Origin: Desulfobacula sp.
GTDB lineage: Bacteria > Desulfobacterota > Desulfobacteria > Desulfobacterales > Desulfobacteraceae
Direction of reading: 5' to 3'
Assembly (NCBI GenBank): GCA_027858355.1
Contig: JAQICW010000737.1
Coordinates: 1-14,523 of the forward strand
Length of the DNA stretch: 14,523 nt
The notes under the pieces were generated by a model. The model ran no database searches. It was not told the origin of the DNA and was given only the letters and a program-made list of their open reading frames with translations. Below are positions 1 through 7,578 of this stretch, one piece after another; the first letter of the stretch is position 1, and each line of letters opens with the position of its first letter. Made by a program: the position numbers and the translations under genes.

Positions 1-400
1 GGAAGGGCATCTTATGGGAGATCACGTGCATATGCTGATATCAATTCCACCAAAATATGCAGTATCTCAAGTAGTAGGTTTTATATGAAAGTAGTGCATT
101 ATGAGTTATGAGTCATGAGAACCAACTTGTCAATTTAGCTTCCCTCAATACCCAATACTCACCACTCATTACTTTCATCCTTTGTTGTGCCCGTCAGGGC
201 ATGGGGGTTATATAAAAGGTAAAAGTGCTATACATATAGCCAGGACATATGCAGGCAGACGTCGCAATTTTTTAGGGCAAAGTTTTTGGGCTAGGGGATA
301 TTTTGTATCAACTGTCGGTCGGGATGAAGGTATAGTAAGAAAATATATTAAGCGCCAAGATGACATTGATCAAAGAAACGAGCAGTTGGAATTATTTTAA
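1..400 (+). pseudogene. tnpA: IS200/IS605-family Y1 transposase, interrupted, N-terminus outside window
   Basis: The frame starting at base 2 reads EGHLMGDHVHMLISIPPKY and continues through AVSQVVGFI to a TGA at 86-88. Here the HxH metal-binding pair (HVH) typical of HUH/Y1 transposases is visible. The second half resumes at the ATA codon 212-214 (IKGKSAIHIAR) and ends at 400 with the usual C-terminal QLELF. It contains the family's NFLGQSFWARGYFVSTVG block. The family makes single-strand DNA nicks with one catalytic Tyr near the C-terminal helix; Y65 of the downstream segment's frame (RKYIKRQ region) is the candidate. The two halves are separated by 129 bp (125-bp insert plus 4-bp duplication), whose removal restores the frame. 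The first ~60 codons lie left of the window. The gene is inactive as it stands unless supplied in trans. Family assignment is from sequence recognition and is strong. Confidence 0.88.
86..210. mobile_element. 125-bp inverted-repeat (MITE-like) insertion in the IS200 transposase
   Basis: The insert lies between two TATA copies (82-85 and 211-214), which look like a 4-bp target duplication; deleting 86-214 joins the transposase halves in frame. Its left arm (86-123) and the reverse complement of 141-178 both begin ATGAAAGTA and then run through a TGAGT/TGRGT/TGAG rhythm, so bases 86-178 form a long imperfect hairpin. A smaller perfect hairpin, TGCCC-GTCA-GGGCA, lies at 188-201. There is no coding capacity. 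It resembles a non-autonomous repeat rather than an IS. Whether the 32 bases from 179 to 210 belong to the insert or are old IS sequence is uncertain. Confidence 0.6.
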
Positions 401-417
401 CCGTTAGATATGCAGTC

Positions 418-433
418 ACCACCTTTAGGTGGT
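418..433 (+). repeat. Hairpin downstream of the IS200 transposase
   Basis: ACCACC-TTTA-GGTGGT is a perfect 6-bp stem with a 4-nt loop, 18 bases after the transposase stop. Stem-loops of this kind are usual in the 3' part of IS200/IS605 elements. Confidence 0.6.
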
Positions 434-473
434 TCACAGTTTTATGACCGCTTTGAGCTGTTCACAATTCAAG

Positions 474-492
474 CCTCCGGCTTTGCCGGAGG
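474..492 (+). repeat. Probable right-end subterminal hairpin of the IS200-type element
   Basis: CCTCCGGC-TTT-GCCGGAGG is a perfect 8-bp stem with a TTT loop. IS200/IS605 elements are recognised by their transposase at such subterminal hairpins, with the cleavage site a few bases 3' of it, so the element probably ends near base 500. No terminal inverted repeat is expected in this family. Confidence 0.7.
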
Positions 493-500
493 TTGATGAC

Positions 501-1440
501 TAATCTTGAGCCGGATCAAGCGACCCATTAACATCTATAATATAAAATTGATTATCAGTGTGATTAATAAAAATTCTATCAATCACAACATGTGGTGATT
601 GACTAATATTTAGAAAACCCAGGAGTTTTAATAAAATTGTGTAATGAAAATTATAAAATATTTCAGGACTGACTAATTAGCGTAGTCTTCTGTTTCGGAT
701 TATGTTCACCAAACCCAAGATGTTGTGGTCATGAAATATTTATGGTGTGAAGACCAATGAACATGGTATCAGCAATTATATTTGGGTGGCGATTGTCTCC
801 ATATATCGTTACTTCATAAAAAAGAAGACACAGTAAAATATGGTGAGTGCTTAGGAAAAATCAAGATTTAACAGTCCAAGCTGAAATCCACCATCTTGAA
901 ACTTGTTGACACAGATGGCTCTTTGCTGGTAGAGATAAAGAATCTCAAATAAAAATACGGAATATGGTGTTATATTGCCATAAAGACCAAAAGGACAATA
1001 TGGAAGAAAAATTAAAAGACGAAAAGAATTATTCATTTCATTAGCTCAATTCCCAAAATAATTTGAAAAATCTTTAAGTCTTGCGCATCCAACCGCTTTA
1101 ATGAAGGCCCCCCTCAGGCTTACTGAACTTTTTTCCACGGTCCCCCTTAAGCCTTAAAGCCAGCACAGAAATATCGTTTTTCCGCAGACTTTTCTGAAAT
1201 CATACCAGATAAACATATGATGCCTCAGGTTCACGGTGTTGTATTCACAGCGGTAGCTTAAAAGCCGCTTTCATCTAAGTATTTGTTTAAGATTACATTG
1301 ATCATGACCGATCAGAAAAGCCTTTGTTTCAGGGGGATTGATCAATTTCGGAACTGTATGGCCGACCAGGCTAACCAGTTCTAAACACATTGAAGTTTTA
1401 ATATGTTTTAATATTTCAACAGCATACGAGGAACTAAATA
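501..1440. other. Long gene-free stretch
   Basis: I see no gene here. The open frames are short, have no ribosome site and no family resemblance. A 20-bp palindrome with one mismatched pair, AATCACAACATGTGGTGATT, lies at 581-600 and could be an operator or a decayed repeat end. The reverse strand of about 1081-1330 has a slightly coding look in broken frames, as if it were a decayed gene end, but nothing could be named. The last bases before 1441 hold the ribosome site of the next gene. Confidence 0.5.
581..600. promoter_or_regulatory. 20-bp near-perfect palindrome, function unknown
   Basis: Nine of ten base pairs match in AATCACAACATGTGGTGATT. It lies about 840 bp before the nearest downstream gene start, so a regulatory role is speculative. 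Confidence 0.2.
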
Positions 1441-1911
1441 ATGAGCACACGTGTAATGGTCGATATGTCAGCCACTTTGTTACATCACGGTCATATAAGA
1501 CTTCTCAGAAAAGCCGCAAAATATGGGGAGGTAGTAGTTGGGCTTTCAACCGACGAGGACATAGAGAAATACAAAGGACACATACCACTGCTGACATGGA
1601 AATTCAGAAAAGAGATACTGGAATCAATCAGGTATGTGTCTGAGGTCGTTGAGACGCCCTACATTATCACCAATGAGGTCCTTGAAGAGCATGGTGCGCA
1701 ATTTCTAATACATGGGGCCGATAATTTCAACACCGTCAGCAAGGACCGAATAATTATATTTCCCCGGACCCCTGCGATCAGTAGTAACATGCTTGTGGAG
1801 TATAATCGCCAATACAAATTTATAAAACATTCCACAAATTCTGAATCTGTTGCTAAATTGCATCATGAAACACAGATCGCAAACAATCCCGATACAAGGG
1901 TAACACAATAA
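1441..1911 (+). CDS. TagD-like cytidylyltransferase (nucleotidyltransferase fold)
   Basis: This 156-residue protein would join CTP to a phosphorylated small alcohol (glycerol-3-phosphate in TagD, ethanolamine-phosphate or others in relatives), releasing pyrophosphate and giving a CDP-activated donor in the cytoplasm. Visible family marks are the HxGH nucleotide-binding motif at residues 15-18 (HHGH), the HGADN block at 91-95, and RTPAISSN at 109-116 where TagD proteins have RTxGISTT. The last ~25 residues look like an unstructured tail. Start choice: GAGGA at 1428-1432, 8 bases before ATG. It precedes a LicD-type gene by 161 bp on the same strand, which supports a shared role in decorating a surface glycan. 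The altered ISSN motif leaves the substrate open, and the exact CDP product cannot be told from sequence. Confidence 0.85.
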   Translation: MSTRVMVDMSATLLHHGHIRLLRKAAKYGEVVVGLSTDEDIEKYKGHIPLLTWKFRKEILESIRYVSEVVETPYIITNEVLEEHGAQFLIHGADNFNTVSKDRIIIFPRTPAISSNMLVEYNRQYKFIKHSTNSESVAKLHHETQIANNPDTRVTQ

Positions 1912-2072
1912 ACCGGCAATTAATCAGGTGAATTACCGCTGATAATAATTGTCAAACTCAGGATTGTTGAGTGGTATCATTCTCGATGCCATTGTATTAT
2001 GCTTTTACTCAATAGGTTTACGCCCGCGGTCTTCAGCGTTTTACCGAATAAATTAAGGAGAAATTATAGATT

Positions 2073-3014
2073 ATGGATAGCAGCATGAGTACTGAAGATA
2101 ACAAACGGTTAGACAAATGGATTGGATCAGAAGAACCAATAGACCGAAATAATGCAATTAAGGCACTAAAGGAGGTAAAACATATCCTGGACAATTTCGG
2201 CGTGACCTTTTTTCTTCGACAGGGAACCTGTCTCGGCGCAATTAGAGATAACGATTTACTACCATGGGATGACGACATCGACGTGGGTTCGGTAATCGGA
2301 TTTCATGGTGTAACCGAGAAGTCACTTGACCAGATTGTTGTAGCTTTCAGGAATCATGGATTTCTTGCCAGAATAGATCATCTGAGTGTAAATCCATATA
2401 TACCCCTTGTTAAGTACTCAACAAGAATCGACTGGCAGTGTTTTAAGGTTGTTGATGACTACATAATCCAATTCCCCTTTCTAAAAACCCCCGTTAGTCT
2501 GTTTACGGAATTAAAGGAAATATCCTTTCTCAAAGAGACTTTCCTCGTGCCAAATCCACCCGAAGAATACTTGCGTCTAAAATATGGGGAAAATTGGAAG
2601 ACTCCAAAAAAACATGGAGATTATGAAGAGGATGTGTTGAAACAAGTGGCAGGCATGCCAGCACCTAATAGCGCAAGTAAATTCAGGCAGTTGATTGCTA
2701 AATACCTTCCGTCACGACGTTTAAGCTTGATTAAGGTCCTTGACCAACAGGGAAACCCGATTTGCGGTGGAGAAGTTGATCTTGTTGGATTGGGTTGTTT
2801 CAAAACCAATAAACATGGATGCGTACGCTTCTATATACCACGAGCAGATTTTCATCCACTCACCATCCGGTTTGAAAATTATAAGGAAACCAACTATTTA
2901 CAAGAGATAAAACCGGCAACAACATATGTTTTTCAACCGGAATCGAAACTACTTGCAACTGGCATTCCAGTACGAGACAGTGGCAGCATTTTGGTCGAGC
3001 AGCCCAGTAATTAG
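2073..3014 (+). CDS. LicD-family phospho-substituent transferase with C-terminal beta-sandwich-like domain
   Basis: The LicD family (which includes bacterial choline-phosphate transferases and is related to eukaryotic fukutin) has a nucleotidyltransferase fold and transfers a phospho-alcohol from a CDP donor to a glycan. Residues 30-75 carry the signature: a helix, FFLRQGTCLGAIRDNDLLPW, then the metal-binding WDDDIDVG (65-72). The family's end block, EEYLRLKYGENWKTPKK, is at 164-180. Residues ~219-290 form an extra domain (LDQQGNPI, an internal G-rich turn, ATTYVFQPE) that resembles small carboxypeptidase-regulatory-like beta modules; that assignment is tentative. No signal peptide or membrane segment is seen, so it is cytoplasmic or membrane-associated. 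AAGGAG at 2055-2060 is 12 bases from the chosen ATG; the Met at residue 5 is too far from it. The CDP donor probably comes from the cytidylyltransferase just upstream. Confidence 0.85.
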   Translation: MDSSMSTEDNKRLDKWIGSEEPIDRNNAIKALKEVKHILDNFGVTFFLRQGTCLGAIRDNDLLPWDDDIDVGSVIGFHGVTEKSLDQIVVAFRNHGFLARIDHLSVNPYIPLVKYSTRIDWQCFKVVDDYIIQFPFLKTPVSLFTELKEISFLKETFLVPNPPEEYLRLKYGENWKTPKKHGDYEEDVLKQVAGMPAPNSASKFRQLIAKYLPSRRLSLIKVLDQQGNPICGGEVDLVGLGCFKTNKHGCVRFYIPRADFHPLTIRFENYKETNYLQEIKPATTYVFQPESKLLATGIPVRDSGSILVEQPSN

Positions 3015-3675
3015 TACCGCTGTCGGCTATAAATTGAGAGATTCTGGATAATGGTTGCACCACGTATATCGCTTATGTTGAAGTGTACGGCGGTGAAGAG
3101 CTTTCATCGAACAAAAGCAAGGGAATATCGAAAGTTTAAATGAATCTGCGATTAGCTATGAGGAAGGGAGTTGCCATGCGCCTAAGATATATCATGGCTA
3201 TCACTCGAAAATGGACCCACCAATTTCGTGATTACACATCAACGGGATGGGAAGCTTTCAAAAAGGTGTGATACCATATATGGTAGTACCTACAATCGAT
3301 ATAAATTGAAGATTACTGGCAATAGGGTTGGGTGGATCAAGGTTCAAGAAACCCCCAACACTATCCTCTGTAATGGATTATTTTTTCTAAAATTTTTACA
3401 CCACCAGATATAGTATCATCAAACCTTTGATCTGAGGCACGACAGTCCACTTAATTGAGATACATTTGACGGGCATTCTTCAATTTTTATACCAATCCGA
3501 AAACTCAAAGATACTTGCAACTGATCTTAAGAATTTTTCATCAGAATTTTAGTGATGTATTGTCCTGGTATCCTTTACTATTCAGCCTTTTGAATATTCT
3601 ACCTTTGGATAATCATCCTTGAGTGTCATCAAACAACATTAATGTTCACAAAAAGAGGACGAAGTACGTTACCAT
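3015..3675. other. Gene-free AT-rich spacer containing repeat copy A
   Basis: No gene or RNA was recognised. The only structure found is at 3545-3626, an ~80-bp segment that recurs at 5127-5208. The two flanking genes converge here (the LicD gene on plus, the acetyltransferase on minus), yet I could not find a convincing T-tailed terminator for either. Confidence 0.5.
3545..3626 (+). repeat. Dispersed direct repeat, copy A
   Basis: It matches 5127-5208 at a constant offset of 1,582 bases without gaps. Shared blocks include ATGTATTGTC, TGGTATCCT, ACTATTC, GAATATT and ACCTTTGGATAAT, ending ATCCTxGAGT. Differences are scattered single bases or short clusters. The two copies flank the acetyltransferase gene and the 170-bp palindrome. 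Confidence 0.8.
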
Positions 3676-4731
3676 TTACATATCAACACCGTTAATGAAT
3701 ACCGGTTTGTCTGCATTCAATTCATCTTGTTGGAAATTTTTAATGTAAAGGTTTAATGCGGTGTCAATGCGAATGAATCCTTTCAAGCTTTTAAGCATGT
3801 CATTGTTTCTGTCGCAAACACTGAAAATAATATTAATACCTTGTTGAAACATTTGATTATTCAAGTATCTTAGCAATAATGCCAAATAAGTTGGGTTATT
3901 AAATCCCGTGAGTGTAATAATGATTTGTTTTAATGTGTCACCAGGTTCCACCATTTTAGGCATGGATTTGAATAGACCGATAAATTTAAGCATCGTTCCT
4001 ATCATTCGTATTTTTAAACTTGTGGCATCAACAGTAATTTGCATAACCTCACCCCAATCCAAGTAACCCAGGAAAGCCAAAATCTTACCATTCTCCTCCA
4101 AAACCAAAAAATTGTTGAGATTATACCCTGGGGTTCGGTTTATAAATGAAGACATTTTCTCAGCAGAAAGTGGTTCATACAATTCAAAATTCTGCCATGT
4201 TTGATTGGCTAATTCTGCCAGTGCACCAAGATCTTCCGGTACAGCCTGCCTTACATTTTTTTCAGAAGCGGTATCCATTTGTTTGTATACAGCTATTCCC
4301 GGCATTACAACAGTGCGATGTAGACAAAAGCCTTTACTTTCAATGTATCGCATTGCCGGAGTGTTTTTTTCAATAACCAGTGTATAAAACAAAGAGGCTC
4401 CTTTGTGAATCGCATAATCTTCACTGTGTTGATGAAGACGACTGGCTAACCCTGTTCTGCGATATTCAGGTGCTACAAAAGCTTGAAAACCATAAGCAAT
4501 CCGTTTCTTTTTTCCGTTGACAATTGCATTTTTAAAACCACAAGCTGTTGAACCTAAAATACGGTCTCCCTCACTTGCAACATAAACTTTGTACATTTTA
4601 TATGCTTTAGCTCTTGAGAAAAAATCAGGAGTATTGATAGCAGTAGCTACAAGATCAGTTCCTTGAGGACATTTAGCCTGAAGTTCCTTTAAAGCATTAT
4701 TGTCTTCAGGGATTGCTTCACGTATTTCCAT
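3676..4731 (-). CDS. GNAT-family N-acetyltransferase with a second, degenerate GNAT-like half
   Basis: This 351-residue protein would transfer an acetyl group from acetyl-CoA to an amine; the substrate is unknown. The N-terminal half (1-150) is a standard GNAT domain. It has an opening IREAIPEDNNALKEL, the core strand FVAPEY, and the pyrophosphate-binding loop RRTGLA at 91-96 (R/QxxGxA). The helix following ends at NTPAMRYIESKGF, 123-135. The second half (about 160-335) starts again with VRQAVPEDLGALAELA, a GNAT-like opening, and ends with SLKGFIRIDTALNLYIK. It lacks a clear RxxGxG/A loop, so it may be structural. Double GNATs near 300-350 residues are common. A strong AGGAGG at 4739-4744 lies 7 bases before the ATG. 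It stands alone, with more than 500 bp of spacer on each side. Confidence 0.85.
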   Translation of the reverse strand: MEIREAIPEDNNALKELQAKCPQGTDLVATAINTPDFFSRAKAYKMYKVYVASEGDRILGSTACGFKNAIVNGKKKRIAYGFQAFVAPEYRRTGLASRLHQHSEDYAIHKGASLFYTLVIEKNTPAMRYIESKGFCLHRTVVMPGIAVYKQMDTASEKNVRQAVPEDLGALAELANQTWQNFELYEPLSAEKMSSFINRTPGYNLNNFLVLEENGKILAFLGYLDWGEVMQITVDATSLKIRMIGTMLKFIGLFKSMPKMVEPGDTLKQIIITLTGFNNPTYLALLLRYLNNQMFQQGINIIFSVCDRNNDMLKSLKGFIRIDTALNLYIKNFQQDELNADKPVFINGVDM

Positions 4732-4910
4732 ATTTCATCCTCCTCTGTGTAGATTAATCTGTCGAGCAATCTATTAACCACTGCGAACAAATAAGTATAC
4801 GGTTCCGCTATCTATATAAATTTGAATGATATCCGATCAGAAAATTGAGACTATAGTAAAAATTGAGTATCAACTTTTTCATTGTTTGTAAAGAAATTCT
4901 TCCAATTTTA

Positions 4911-5080
4911 GCTAAGGACCTCAAATGAAATAAATTGAGCAGAAATAGCGCAGGATTTTGTTTCATCTACAAGGCGCATCAAATGTTTAATACTATACGT
5001 ATTAGGCCTTTGGTGCAACGCAGTAGATGAAGCAAAAGACAAGCAATTTCGTTCAAGTTATAAAATTTGTGGTCCTAAGC
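4911..5080. repeat. 170-bp imperfect palindrome (MITE-like)
   Basis: The left arm starts GCTAAGGACCTCAAATG and the reverse complement of the right arm starts GCTTAGGACCACAAATT. The match then continues through ATAA-TTGA, AAAT-GC, TTTTG-TTCATCTAC and GCG-C-AA to the centre TAATAC-TATAC-GTATTA (4988-5004). The arms are about 80 bp and match over most positions with a few small gaps. There is no coding capacity. This is the shape of a non-autonomous foldback element or a structured RNA. The flanks were not resolved enough to name a target duplication. Confidence 0.8.
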
Positions 5081-5126
5081 CTATCAGTGATGACAACTTG
5101 CATTAAGGGAAAGCAGCCACCATTAA

Positions 5127-5208
5127 AATTTTAATAATGTATTGTCTTGGTATCCTAAACTATTCCAGGTTCGGAATATTCCACCTTTGGATAATTATCC
5201 TCGAGTTA
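5127..5208 (+). repeat. Dispersed direct repeat, copy B
   Basis: Second copy of 3545-3626, in the same orientation and ungapped. It begins about 45 bp after the right end of the large palindrome. A shorter similar core, GGATAATTATTGTTGAGT at 6713-6730, may be a third, more decayed trace. Confidence 0.8.
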
Positions 5209-5311
5209 CAACCGATCAGTGCGGCTCAACAAAATGTATTGTTTTCTTGAATTTTAGGATGGTCTGTTAACAACTTGCGTTGTCAGAGTGCAGTAATTTG
5301 TTACATTCTGA

Positions 5312-6391
5312 TTATTTAAGGCTTAGCTTATATTTTACCGGGGTTAATAAAAATTCATCCTTGATTTCATCAAACGACTTGTACGTTAGAGTTACATCAT
5401 CGTTATTGAAGTTTGCAAAAACGAGACTGCTTTCTTCAGGATTATTTTTAAAAAATTCTATTTGACGAGATGACATATAAACATTCTCTCCATAGCCCAT
5501 TTTACTGGACTTCACCTCTAAGTATAAAGCACATATTTTATCCCCTTTTTTTCTAACCGATTTAATATCATAGACTGAAGTAGGAACCCCCTGAGATAAC
5601 CATTCAACTGCATCTGTAGAAAGTCCAAGGCATTTAGCATACTCTACTTCTCGGTTGTATACCTCCAACTCCCCTCTGTACCCAATTTCTTTATCTACGG
5701 ACCCGCTTGCATTAGAAGGAGTACTCTCACTCTTTTTTAGTGTACCTCTAAAATATCGTTCAAAAATTGTTTCCAGTATTGCAATTTCTCTTTCAATCAC
5801 AACACGTTCGACGTTATTTTCGGTGTTAATCTTTTCAGTCGCTTTATCATATGCAGAGCGAATGATTCTTTCTGCATGATCACTCTCTATATACCGGCTT
5901 CCAAACCCCCAGGACTTGTAAATGGGGGTGAAAATCCCCTCCCCAGAATCATATGGTAAGGGAGAGGTTAGTAGAGTAGTTAAGTTTTGATTCGATGATG
6001 CATGATAAAACAAATCTTCAACACTTCCATCTATATGGTAATCAGAGCGCAATATGCCCTCCAGATTATCAATAGAAACGCCTGCATGAACTCCCAATAT
6101 TGCTGATGGCAGTTCTTTATCTTGTTTATACGTGAAGGAAAAGATAACAAATTCCTCTTTTACAAATTTTTGCGCCGGCAAACATGTGGGAGGAAGATAT
6201 ATTTTTACATCACCTTCTTCTGGGATAGCAAAGTTCAAACATTCATGAAAACCTTGTCCACCCACACCTTCATCGTACAATTCTAAGTATTCATTGTATT
6301 CATCTTCTGTCGGAACCTTGGAATATTTTAGATAGGTTGGCAAACTTTGCCTGTGATCATAATGTATTTTGATTGCCATAAATTTAGTCAT
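5312..6391 (-). CDS. DUF3883-like (PD-(D/E)XK nuclease-like) protein with unrecognised N-terminal region
   Basis: The C-terminal part (about 230-335 of 359 residues) has the DUF3883 / NO VEIN C-terminal pattern: GYRGE at 237-241, a helix EVEYAKCLGL, YDIKS at 274-278, the catalytic-type strand LEVKSS at 291-296 (ExK), and MSSRQIEFF at 306-314. This fold is related to Mrr-type restriction nucleases and is frequent in defence islands. The N-terminal ~180 residues were not identified. They include a beta-rich stretch (FVIFSFTYKQDKELPSAILG, 81-100) and a Gly/aromatic loop, IYKSWGFGSRYI at 157-168, and could be a DNA- or modification-reading module. Residues 185-218 look helical and 219-235 Ser-rich, probably a linker. 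GGGAG at 6400-6404, 8 bases upstream, supports this Met rather than Met5. It is a single gene, so its biochemical target is unknown; a restriction or defence role is inferred. Confidence 0.7.
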   Translation of the reverse strand: MTKFMAIKIHYDHRQSLPTYLKYSKVPTEDEYNEYLELYDEGVGGQGFHECLNFAIPEEGDVKIYLPPTCLPAQKFVKEEFVIFSFTYKQDKELPSAILGVHAGVSIDNLEGILRSDYHIDGSVEDLFYHASSNQNLTTLLTSPLPYDSGEGIFTPIYKSWGFGSRYIESDHAERIIRSAYDKATEKINTENNVERVVIEREIAILETIFERYFRGTLKKSESTPSNASGSVDKEIGYRGELEVYNREVEYAKCLGLSTDAVEWLSQGVPTSVYDIKSVRKKGDKICALYLEVKSSKMGYGENVYMSSRQIEFFKNNPEESSLVFANFNNDDVTLTYKSFDEIKDEFLLTPVKYKLSLK

Positions 6392-6909
6392 CTAAACACT
6401 CCCTGTATTGGGTATAGAAGTAACACATTAATTGCCGGATTGGATATCATTCGTGAACTGACAGTCAACAAAGTCTCATATGATATTTGAATGATACCCG
6501 AGTTCACATGATTTCTTTGTCAGGGTGAAGGCATACCAGTATTTAAAAGTCGAGTAAAGTGAAATCGAAAAGCCGGTTATTAATACCTTGATAATTTAAC
6601 CGTTCTGGAGTCAAACTTACTTGCATACACCTGGCCTAATTTTTCGTGGAATTTTTGTTTTGGATATTTTCTGTATCTGCAAAAAATTGAGACGGATGGA
6701 AACTTTGAACATGGATAATTATTGTTGAGTCGGAAAAATTCAATTTTTTATTTTATACACTTTGATATGGAAGAATAGCTTTCACAATTTGATTAATGGC
6801 ATTTTAGATAATTCAATTTTTGCTTTTTGGGATGAGCATTTTGTATTTTGCTTGTATAAAAAAGTAGGTTCTGGTACTTAATTTTACTTATTCTATTGAT
6901 TTATATACA
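6392..6909. other. AT-rich divergent spacer
   Basis: This is the region between the divergently read DUF3883 gene (minus) and the rlpA-like gene (plus), so it should contain both promoters. I could not identify either with confidence. Short repeated pieces occur: GGATATCATTC at 6447-6457 is the near reverse complement of GAATGATACCC at 6489-6499, and a core resembling the dispersed repeat is at 6713-6730. The right half is rich in T and A runs. Confidence 0.4.
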
Positions 6910-7578
6910 ATGTATTTTCATATGATAAATTTCAAAATACTAATTTTTTGTGCTTTTTGGGGAACGGTTTTAATTTCTTGTTCCACCTTGAATACGACGT
7001 ATAACATCACAAAGAGCACTGTCAATGCGACCTATGATACAGCCAAATTTGTTATAAAATTAGGGATTGGGACATTAAAAATGTCATATAAAATTGGCAC
7101 ATTTACATTTAATGTTATTTCAGCACCATTGGAATGGCCAATGACATCTGATATTGAGAGTATTGATGGCTTATCTCCAAAGGAAGCTGTTAGGCAGGGC
7201 AGAGTGAAAAACTCTCCTTATGTGGTAAAAGGGAAACGCTATGTGCCTATGTCTGTAGCAAAAGCTGCGACATATCAAGAAGTTGGAACAGCCTCATGGT
7301 ATGGTAACGAAACTTTACGTCAAAAAGATGGACATATGACAGCTAATGGTGAAGCTTTTGACCCAGGAAAACCAACAGCTGCACACAAGCACTTGCCCCT
7401 GCCAATTCATGTTAAGGTCACAAATCTTGCGAATAATCGCTCCATAATAGTTAGAGTTAATGATCGTGGTCCTTTTTCTGGCAATCGAATAATAGATCTA
7501 AGTGCTGGTGCCGCAAAAAAACTTGGCTTTTACAGCCAAGGGACAGCCAGGGTGAAAGTCGAAACTGTAGAAATTTAA
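6910..7578 (+). CDS. rlpA: RlpA-like outer-membrane lipoprotein (double-psi beta-barrel)
   Basis: RlpA proteins are lipoproteins anchored in the outer membrane. Studied members cut glycan strands of peptidoglycan that lack stem peptides, often at the division septum. Residues 1-23 are a hydrophobic signal ending in the lipobox LISC, with lipidated Cys24. The barrel domain is at about 120-220: GTASWYG (125-131), MTANGEAFDP (142-151), TAAHKHLPLP (155-164) and RVNDRGPF (181-188), ending with VIDLS-type NRIIDLSAGAAKKLGF. NSPYVVKGKRYVPM at 100-113 is the usual short block before the barrel. There is no C-terminal SPOR domain. Between Cys24 and the barrel lies a ~75-residue Thr/Lys/Phe-rich linker unlike ordinary RlpA. 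No clear ribosome site is visible before either Met1 or Met5, so the exact start is uncertain. It converges on the SIR2 gene. Confidence 0.88.
   Translation: MYFHMINFKILIFCAFWGTVLISCSTLNTTYNITKSTVNATYDTAKFVIKLGIGTLKMSYKIGTFTFNVISAPLEWPMTSDIESIDGLSPKEAVRQGRVKNSPYVVKGKRYVPMSVAKAATYQEVGTASWYGNETLRQKDGHMTANGEAFDPGKPTAAHKHLPLPIHVKVTNLANNRSIIVRVNDRGPFSGNRIIDLSAGAAKKLGFYSQGTARVKVETVEI

Larger units (their letters stand above)
4732..5311. other. Spacer with a large palindrome and repeat copy B
   Basis: No gene was recognised. The stretch contains the 170-bp palindrome (4911-5080) and the second copy of the dispersed repeat (5127-5208). The acetyltransferase ribosome site is at its left edge. A promoter for that gene must lie in 4745-4900, but no clear -35/-10 pair was found. 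Confidence 0.5.

Noticed and set aside
851..1036. 61-codon minus-strand open frame in the left spacer
   Set aside because: No ribosome site, no recognisable domain, and surrounded by non-coding DNA.
1081..1330. Possible decayed transposase or gene end on the minus strand
   Set aside because: Short pieces such as LRLKGDRGKKFSKPEGG look coding, but frames are broken and I could not link them to any family.
1338..1643. 101-codon plus-strand open frame overlapping the cytidylyltransferase start
   Set aside because: It is out of frame with the HxGH-containing protein, which has the ribosome site and clear motifs; this is its shadow.
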